In this document: positions 4,941 to 8,072 of the stretch, in pieces
How the letters are laid out: each line of letters opens with the position of its first letter
How positions within the stretch are numbered: position 1 is the first letter of the stretch
From: Chloroflexota bacterium
GTDB lineage: Bacteria; Chloroflexota; Limnocylindria; QHBO01
Length of the DNA stretch: 8,072 nt
Direction of reading: 5' to 3'
Assembly (NCBI GenBank): GCA_020848055.1
Contig: JADLBB010000237.1
Location: forward strand, 1 to 8,072
Position numbers and translations under genes: made by a program
The notes under the pieces: generated by a model
Told to the model about the DNA's origin: nothing
What the model saw: only the letters and a program-made list of their open reading frames with translations
Databases searched by the model: none

Positions 4941-5299
4941 GACGCGCGCCCCTGTTCAGGTGGCGACTTTTGGGCCACCTGAACACATGCCTCACACGCC
5001 CATCGCGAGAGGTAGTTGCTCACGGAGCCGATGGACCGATGCACGCCGACCTCAGCCAGCCGGGCGACGATCTGGCGGATGGTGAGTGCGTCGTCATGTG
5101 CCAGGGTATGGCATCGGCCGATGAGTTCCACCAGCGTGAAGCCTTCATTCGCCCGCATCGGATAGTGCTTGCCGTCGAGGCCAGTGACCAAGTACGGGAC
5201 GCGCTGCGGCCACGGACGCCGGGGCAAGGCGAGCCGCTCCCTACCGGTCGGGCGCTCGAACCCGAGGTCCGGGCCGCCGACGCCGATGGGGCGGGTCAT
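4937..5299 (-). CDS. Putative HTH DNA-binding protein with GLDGKHY motif, 120 residues
   Basis: The start is ATG 5299, in an ATGA overlap with the upstream gene. The N-terminal 35 residues are Arg/Pro-rich. Residues 38-47 read VTGLDGKHYP, a motif I associate with ParB-like and related DNA-binding proteins of high-GC bacteria. Residues about 72-100 (LTIRQIVARL...IGSVSNYLSRW) form a plausible helix-turn-helix. The last residues encode a palindrome at DNA level. It immediately precedes the primase-like gene, as expected for an origin-binding or replication-control protein. A related motif survives in the plus-strand remnant near 1080. The specific function is inferred, not shown. Confidence 0.7.
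   Translation of the reverse strand: MTRPIGVGGPDLGFERPTGRERLALPRRPWPQRVPYLVTGLDGKHYPMRANEGFTLVELIGRCHTLAHDDALTIRQIVARLAEVGVHRSIGSVSNYLSRWACEACVQVAQKSPPEQGRAS
4953..4985. repeat. Perfect 12-bp inverted repeat at the 3' end of the GLDGKHY gene
   Basis: TGTTCAGGTGGC (4953-4964) and GCCACCTGAACA (4974-4985) flank a 9-bp spacer containing a TTTT run. It encodes the C-terminal tail (about residues 105-116) of the DNA-binding protein and lies 13 bp before the primase-like start codon. In the minus-strand transcript the spacer carries A rather than U, so a terminator is unlikely. An operator, origin site or translation-controlling hairpin is possible. Confidence 0.6.
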
Positions 5300-5574
5300 C
5301 GGAGCAGCTCCGCGGCGATGAGCGCGGCCAGGCGCACGGAGCGGCGTCGGGTGCCACCGGCGAACAGGTTGGCGACCGCGACCCCGATGAGCTCGTGGAC
5401 CGTCTGGCGCGACGCCTGCGACCAGTCGGCGCAGCCGAGTGCGGCGAGCAGCGCATCGGGGTCGCGGCCCGCGGCGCGCACCAGGTGGCGCATGACCTCG
5501 ACCGTGCCGGGATCGGGCGTTTGCGCTGGTGCGACCGGAGCGACCGGTGCGACCGGAGCCTTGCGCCGCGTCAC
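5296..5574 (-). CDS. Hypothetical 92-residue protein
   Basis: GTG at 5574 is used 3 nt after the stop of the excisionase-like gene, and the stop overlaps the next start (ATGA). The N-terminus contains a short proline/alanine/valine repeat (APVAPVAPVAP) encoded by three tandem 9-bp units (5528-5554), probably a flexible spacer. The rest is predicted helical and mostly hydrophobic/Arg-rich (VMRHLVRAAGRDP, then ASRQTVHELIGVAVANLF). No family is recognised and no DNA-binding motif is clear. Coupling to excisionase-like and replication genes suggests an accessory role in the same module. Confidence 0.7.
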   Translation of the reverse strand: MTRRKAPVAPVAPVAPAQTPDPGTVEVMRHLVRAAGRDPDALLAALGCADWSQASRQTVHELIGVAVANLFAGGTRRRSVRLAALIAAELLR

Positions 5575-5577
5575 GAG

Positions 5578-5814
5578 TCAGACCGCCAGCTCGGCCAGGG
5601 CGTCGGCCGGGATGAGTCGGCGGCGCCCGACCTTCACCGTCCGCAGGCGGCCGGTGCGGATCAGCCTGAAGGTCATCGACCTCCCGATGCCGAGCGCCGT
5701 CGCGGCTTCCTCGACTGACAGCAGTCGCGGCGGAGCGGCGGCGTGCACGGCCGCAAGCTCCTCGCGGAGGGCGGCCACCAGCTCGGAGATGGCGGCCTCG
5801 AGGCGAGCGCTCAT
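5578..5814 (-). CDS. Excisionase-like winged-helix (HTH_17/MerR-type) protein, 78 residues
   Basis: Residues 1-28 are a short helical lead. Residues 31-78 match the excisionase-type DNA-binding fold: LLSVEEAATALGIGRSMTF forms the helix-turn-helix, RLIRTGRLRTVKVGRRRLIP the second helix and wing, and DALAEL the closing helix. In tyrosine-integrase elements such proteins bend att DNA to direct excision, and may also repress or activate transcription. The ATG at 5814 overlaps the stop of the RHH gene (ATGA), and GGAG lies about 9 nt upstream. It is the best candidate for the element's recombination directionality factor, although it is separated from the integrase by two regulators. Confidence 0.85.
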   Translation of the reverse strand: MSARLEAAISELVAALREELAAVHAAAPPRLLSVEEAATALGIGRSMTFRLIRTGRLRTVKVGRRRLIPADALAELAV

Positions 5815-5987
5815 CGGTCCGGCTCCGGCTCGCCTTCGGTGGGGGTGGGCCGCGGACGGCGGCGAGCCAGGGCCTTCGTCAGGACGACGGCAGCCTGATC
5901 AGCCGCCGAGCGCCGTTCGTCGGCGGCCAACCGTCGCAGCCGGCGCAGCGTCTCGACGTCTAGCTCGACGCGGATCATGGAGAACAT
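5811..5987 (-). CDS. Ribbon-helix-helix (CopG/Arc-like) regulator, 58 residues
   Basis: Read from ATG 5987 (an in-frame ATG at 5978 is also possible) the product begins MFSMIRVELDVETLRRLRRL. A short strand (IRVELD, residues 5-10), a first helix (11-24), a turn, and a second helix (27-42) make a classic RHH DNA-binding domain. A Pro/Glu-rich tail (43-58) follows. Such dimers bind inverted or direct half-sites, often at their own promoters. The stop overlaps the excisionase-like start as ATGA. The upstream region holds two hairpins and a GTAAT/ATTAC dyad (6028-6045) that could be its operator. No strong Shine-Dalgarno was found for either ATG, so start and expression level are uncertain. Confidence 0.75.
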   Translation of the reverse strand: MFSMIRVELDVETLRRLRRLAADERRSAADQAAVVLTKALARRRPRPTPTEGEPEPDR

Positions 5988-6045
5988 GCCCCGACGGTAC
6001 GGGGCCGCCGGCGCCGACGCCGGCGTAGTAATGGCGTGTTATTAC
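5988..6045 (-). promoter_or_regulatory. Hairpin-rich control region before the regulator/replication operon
   Basis: Three dyads are packed in 58 bp. GCCCCG/CGGGGC (5988-5993, 6000-6005) lies immediately before the RHH start codon. CGCCGGCG/CGCCGGCG (6006-6013, 6018-6025) has a 4-nt loop. GTAAT/ATTAC (6028-6032, 6041-6045) is an AT-rich dyad that runs into the stop codon of the upstream gene. No U-run follows the stems in the minus-strand transcript. The AT-rich dyad in otherwise GC-rich DNA is the likeliest operator or promoter element; the GC stems may limit translation of the RHH gene. Confidence 0.45.
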
Positions 6046-6530
6046 GAGCGAAGTTGCGCGAGCAGCTGCCCTAAGGTTCGATTCGTCCGCCGCAGGTAGT
6101 TCCGTAGGGCGGATTCGCTGTAGCCCGCGTGAGCCGCAAGCGTCGCGCGACGCACCACGAACCCGCTCCGGTCCATGTCGGCGATGGTCTCGCGCAGACG
6201 GTCATCGTCGGTGATATCGGCGATGCCAGGCGGGCGGCCACGGGCGAGGCGGATTGTCCCGGCCAGCTCGGCGAGGTATTCGTGGCTGAGGTTGCCATAG
6301 GCCGCCGCGTAGCCGAGCGCCGCATCGCGGAGGATGACCATCCCGTGCGTGATCGTGTCGGCGATCCACTCGTGCGCCTCGCCCGCCGGCCGGACCCGTA
6401 GGCTGGTCACGTCCACCACGGCGATGCCAGCCTCCACCAGGAGGCGGGCGACGCGCTCCGCGGCCCAATCCTCGAAGCGGTCCCTTGGGACGGCCGGGTC
6501 GGGCCGATCGCCGCGCCGGGCGCGACTCAC
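6042..6530 (-). CDS. Hypothetical protein with C-terminal helix-turn-helix, 162 residues
   Basis: The start is GTG 6530 in a GTGA overlap with the integrase stop, so it is translated with the integrase. The first 20 residues are Arg/Asp/Pro-rich. The middle is helical with a strand (GIAVVDVTSLRV, 35-46) and an aromatic region around AAAYGNLSHEYLAEL. Residues about 127-150 (RRATLAAHAGYSESALRNYLRR) look like a helix-turn-helix. I do not recognise the family. A regulator or recombination accessory protein is the most economical reading, since it is co-translated with integrase and lies just before the control region of the downstream operon. Confidence 0.75.
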   Translation of the reverse strand: MSRARRGDRPDPAVPRDRFEDWAAERVARLLVEAGIAVVDVTSLRVRPAGEAHEWIADTITHGMVILRDAALGYAAAYGNLSHEYLAELAGTIRLARGRPPGIADITDDDRLRETIADMDRSGFVVRRATLAAHAGYSESALRNYLRRTNRTLGQLLAQLRS

Positions 6531-7735
6531 GACGCACCGCCCAGCGCCCGGTTCATGGCGTCGGCCGCGTCGCGTCGCAGATCCTGCTCGACGTGGGCGT
6601 AGTAGTCGGCGGTGATGGCGATGCCCGAGTGGCCCAGGAGGTCCGACACGACGCGTAGCGGCACACCGGCCGATAGGAGCGCCGTGGCGGTCGAGTGTCG
6701 CAGCCCGTGGAACGGGACCGACGGTAGCCCGGCTGCGTCGCGCAGCGCGTGGTAGGCGACGTGGACCGCGTCGGGGGAGAGAGGCCGCCCGATCGCATCC
6801 GTGAAGACGAGGCGGTCGGTGTTCTGCCAGGGCGAGCCCGCCGCATCACGTGCGGCGTCCTGCGCGCGCTCCTCGCGTCGCAGGGCCTCGATGGCCGGAT
6901 CGGCCAGGTGGATGGTGCGACGCGACCGGTTCGTCTTCGGCGCGCTGAGCTCGTAGCCGCGGCCCCAGGCACGCGCCAGGGAGCGGCGCACGGTCAGAGT
7001 GCCGACGGTCCAATCGATATCGTCCCAGGACAGGCCGAGCAGCTCGCCGCGACGTAGCCCAGTGGTGGCCGCCACCGTCACTAGGGCACCGATGTCGTAC
7101 TCGGCCGCCACGGCCAGCAGGCGGCGCAGCTGCTTGGCGTCGAAATAGTGCAGCCCCGGCTCCAGGGTCCGCGGCGTGACGCGCGGCGGTCGGGCGAGGG
7201 CGGCGACGTTGCGATGCACCAGGCCATCGCGCTGCGCATCGGCCATCGCACGGCGCAGGGTGACCCGGACGTGGCTGGCGGTTCGCGGCGTCAGCCCGCG
7301 GTCGATCATGGCCGCCGTCATGCGCTCGACGTGGCCGGGTGTCAGCTTGTCGAGCTTCAGTGCGCCGAGAGCGGGGACGATGTACGCCTGCACGTGGTGA
7401 TGGCGACCGCGCCAGGTGGATGGCCGTACGCGCTGCTTCTCGCGCTCCAGCCAGCCGGTCAGGAAGGCGGTGACGGTACCGGCCACCACCGGCTCCAGGC
7501 CGTGCTCCAGGTCGGCGCGCAGCTCGGTCAGGCGGCTGCGCACCGCGTCCTGCGTCTTGCCGCTCACCACGCGCCGCTGCTGCCTGCCGGCGGCATCGGT
7601 CCACGTCAGCGCGGCGCGCCAGCGGTCCTCTGAGGGGACGTGGTAGATCGAGCCCTCGCGGTTGGCTCGGCGGCGGCGAGCCGGCGCATCATCCGCCGTC
7701 GCGGAGCGTGCCTTGCGGCCCTGATATCCTGCCAT
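6527..7735 (-). CDS. int: Tyrosine site-specific recombinase (integrase), 402 residues
   Basis: The frame is open to ATG 7834, but that codon lies within an arm-site repeat and upstream of the likely -10. ATG 7735 follows GGAGG by 10 nt and is preferred. The basic N-terminus with GSIYHVPSEDRWRA (28-41) is a likely arm-binding domain. A SAM-like core-binding domain spans about 84-180, and the catalytic domain about 196-395. The full catalytic set is visible: R228 (TGLRRGE), K267, H343-x-x-R346 (HGLRH), H369 (LLGHS) and nucleophile Y379 (DYYAHV). It should recombine the tRNA-Leu att sites at the two ends of this window. Length and domain order are typical of tRNA-targeting phage/ICE integrases. 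The gene is intact, so the element may still be mobile. Confidence 0.97.
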   Translation of the reverse strand: MAGYQGRKARSATADDAPARRRRANREGSIYHVPSEDRWRAALTWTDAAGRQQRRVVSGKTQDAVRSRLTELRADLEHGLEPVVAGTVTAFLTGWLEREKQRVRPSTWRGRHHHVQAYIVPALGALKLDKLTPGHVERMTAAMIDRGLTPRTASHVRVTLRRAMADAQRDGLVHRNVAALARPPRVTPRTLEPGLHYFDAKQLRRLLAVAAEYDIGALVTVAATTGLRRGELLGLSWDDIDWTVGTLTVRRSLARAWGRGYELSAPKTNRSRRTIHLADPAIEALRREERAQDAARDAAGSPWQNTDRLVFTDAIGRPLSPDAVHVAYHALRDAAGLPSVPFHGLRHSTATALLSAGVPLRVVSDLLGHSGIAITADYYAHVEQDLRRDAADAMNRALGGAS

Positions 7736-7806
7736 CGGTTGCGTTCCTCCATACCAGGAGCGCTTCCAGTGAGGGCCTCGGCGCGAACCGGGGCCCTCGC
7801 GCTCTG
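7736..7806 (-). promoter_or_regulatory. Integrase leader with hairpin
   Basis: Between the candidate promoter and ATG 7735 is a leader of about 70 nt. GAGGGCC (7771-7777) pairs with GGCCCTC (7792-7798), with a possible three-base-pair extension inside after one mismatch. GGAGG sits 10 nt before the start codon. A role in limiting integrase translation is possible. Confidence 0.4.
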
Positions 7807-7813
7807 TCCGTGG

Positions 7814-7846
7814 AGTATACGCCGTTGCTACCATCCGTTGCTACCA
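7814..7846 (-). promoter_or_regulatory. Candidate integrase promoter overlapped by right-arm integrase sites
   Basis: TATACT (7819-7814, minus strand) is a near-consensus -10. The position for -35 falls in the two direct repeats GTTGCTACCA (7824-7833 and 7837-7846, plus-strand reading), 13 bp apart, identical to the left-arm motif at 212-233. Integrase bound here would cover its own promoter, an autoregulation arrangement known for several integrases. The -35 match is weak. Confidence 0.55.
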
Positions 7847-7876
7847 TTAGCGCACTCTACGGGTGCCAGAATGGCC

Positions 7877-7901
7877 CGAATCGGGCCGATTCGTGCTCAG
7901 A
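7877..7901. repeat. Subterminal palindrome and inverted repeat, right end
   Basis: CGAATCGG (7877-7884) and CCGATTCG (7886-7893) form a 17-bp perfect palindrome. CGATTCGTGCTCAGA (7887-7901) is the exact inverse complement of 168-182 at the left end. It lies 5 bp inside the tRNA-proximal att copy. It is probably a protein-binding site for recombination or transcription control. Confidence 0.6.
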
Positions 7902-7906
7902 TTGCT

Positions 7907-7961
7907 TGGTACCGGGGGAGGGACTTGAACCCTCACGAGCTTTCACTCATCGGTGTTTGAG
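7907..7961 (-). repeat. tRNA-proximal att copy
   Basis: This is the 55-bp segment of the intact tRNA-Leu gene that is repeated at 73-127. It covers the CCA end to the anticodon loop, so the integrated element supplies the functional 3' half of the tRNA. The two differences from the distal copy fall in the loop of the variable arm, leaving its stem (GAG/CTC) unchanged. Confidence 0.9.
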
Positions 7962-7993
7962 ACCGACGCGTCTGCCGATTCCGCCACCCCGGC
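7907..7993 (-). tRNA. tRNA-Leu (anticodon CAA)
   Basis: This is an 87-nt class II tRNA with a 7-bp acceptor stem (GCCGGGG with CCCCGGU, one G-U at the end), discriminator A73 as required for leucine tRNAs, and a genomically encoded CCA. The anticodon stem TCGGT/ACCGA carries loop CTCAAAC, giving anticodon CAA for UUG codons. A long variable arm and a T arm with GGTTCAAGTCC are present. The 3' half is duplicated at the far end of the element, showing this gene is the integration target; the cloverleaf remains intact. Confidence 0.96.
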
Positions 7994-8006
7994 TCGAGCA
8001 GCGGTC

Positions 8007-8012
8007 ATTATA
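8007..8012 (-). promoter_or_regulatory. -10 box of the tRNA-Leu promoter
   Basis: A perfect TATAAT lies on the minus strand 13 bp upstream of the mature tRNA 5' end, in otherwise GC-rich DNA. No good -35 could be chosen. It lies in host DNA outside the element. Confidence 0.6.
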
Positions 8013-8020
8013 GGAAGCCC

Positions 8021-8072
8021 ATGGCCGACGCTCACGGGCACCCCACCGGCAACCGCACGCCGCCGATCGCCG
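8021..8072 (+). CDS. Possible start of a host gene running off the window
   Basis: ATG at 8021 is preceded by AGGA with about 6 nt spacing and stays open to the window edge (17 codons, beginning MADAHGHPTGNRTPP). The product cannot be identified. It would diverge from the tRNA and overlap the region where the tRNA -35 should be, which lowers confidence. Confidence 0.3.
   Translation, partial: MADAHGHPTGNRTPPIA

Larger units (their letters stand above)
73..7961. mobile_element. Integrated element of about 7.8 kb in tRNA-Leu(CAA), candidate phage satellite
   Basis: The element is bounded by two copies of the 3' half of a tRNA-Leu (73-127 and 7907-7961). It carries a tyrosine integrase next to the intact tRNA, an excisionase-like protein, DNA-binding regulators, a primase-like zinc-finger protein and a RecA-fold ATPase. 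Both ends carry repeated GTTGCTACCA motifs of the kind expected for integrase arm sites. Almost all genes run on the minus strand, away from the tRNA. No virion, lysis, relaxase or type IV secretion gene is seen. The gene order of integration, regulation, replication and unknown cargo resembles phage-inducible islands, but at about half the size of classical ones. Calling it a satellite is inference; that it is an integrated element is well supported. Confidence 0.9.

Noticed and set aside
5528..5560. Tandem 9-bp repeats as a CRISPR-like or iteron array
   Set aside because: They are contiguous, in frame and encode an APV spacer; there are no unique spacers and only about three units. No CRISPR array is present in the window.
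4970..6028. 352-residue plus-strand open frame opposite the regulator genes
   Set aside because: It is antisense to five well-supported coupled minus-strand genes, including the RHH and excisionase-like genes. The translation is Ser/Ala/Arg/Thr low-complexity with no domain.
354..6530. Lysine-free proteins as a sign of escape from pupylation or proteolysis
   Set aside because: Several products (354-725, 1227-1979, 4467-4940, 6042-6530) have no lysine, but very high GC favours Arg over Lys generally and other element proteins do contain Lys.

Overview
This is an 8.07-kb window from a very GC-rich bacterium. Shine-Dalgarno sites are GGAGG-like, GTG starts are common and arginine replaces lysine almost everywhere. 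Actinomycetota or Chloroflexota would fit, but no housekeeping gene is present to settle it. Nearly all of the window is one compact integrated mobile element of about 7.8 kb lying against the 3' end of a tRNA-Leu(CAA) gene. The intact tRNA is on the minus strand at 7907-7993. A 55-bp copy of its 3' half, with two mismatches, sits at 73-127 and marks the far end. Only about 72 bp (left) and 80 bp (right) of flanking chromosome are visible.

Layout, read in the direction of transcription (right to left): tRNA-Leu; an arm-site/promoter region (7736-7901); a tyrosine integrase (6527-7735); an unrecognised protein with a C-terminal helix-turn-helix (6042-6530); a short control region with hairpins (5988-6045); a 58-residue ribbon-helix-helix protein (5811-5987); an excisionase-like winged helix (5578-5814); two small proteins (5296-5574, 4937-5299); a CHC2 zinc-finger primase-like protein (4467-4940); a RecA-fold/AAA_25-type helicase-loader ATPase with a C-terminal winged helix (3328-4470); two Cys-rich zinc-ribbon proteins (3065-3331, 2715-3068); a possible micro-ORF (2557-2718); and two unrecognised proteins (1976-2563, 1227-1979). 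Most junctions from 5987 to 1227 are 4-nt ATGA/GTGA overlaps, so this looks like one long translationally coupled operon. A structured, mostly non-coding stretch follows (726-1226). It holds several perfect hairpins and the remains of a plus-strand helix-turn-helix gene. Last comes a separate acidic protein gene with a strong RBS (354-725), then the distal arm sites (138-248) and the distal att copy.

How it works together (inference): integrase, excisionase-like protein and RHH/HTH regulators form the integration and decision module. The zinc-finger primase-like protein and ATPase form a replication module. The zinc-ribbon and unrecognised genes at the operon end are cargo or helper-interaction genes. 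No capsid, portal, terminase, tail, lysis, relaxase or conjugation gene is visible. The element therefore looks like a very small phage satellite (PICI-like in organisation) or another minimal integrative replicating element. Its most unusual property is the set of perfect inverted repeats placed inside coding sequence at protein linkers and tails, including a duplicated motif pair with identical 29-nt spacing in the ATPase gene.
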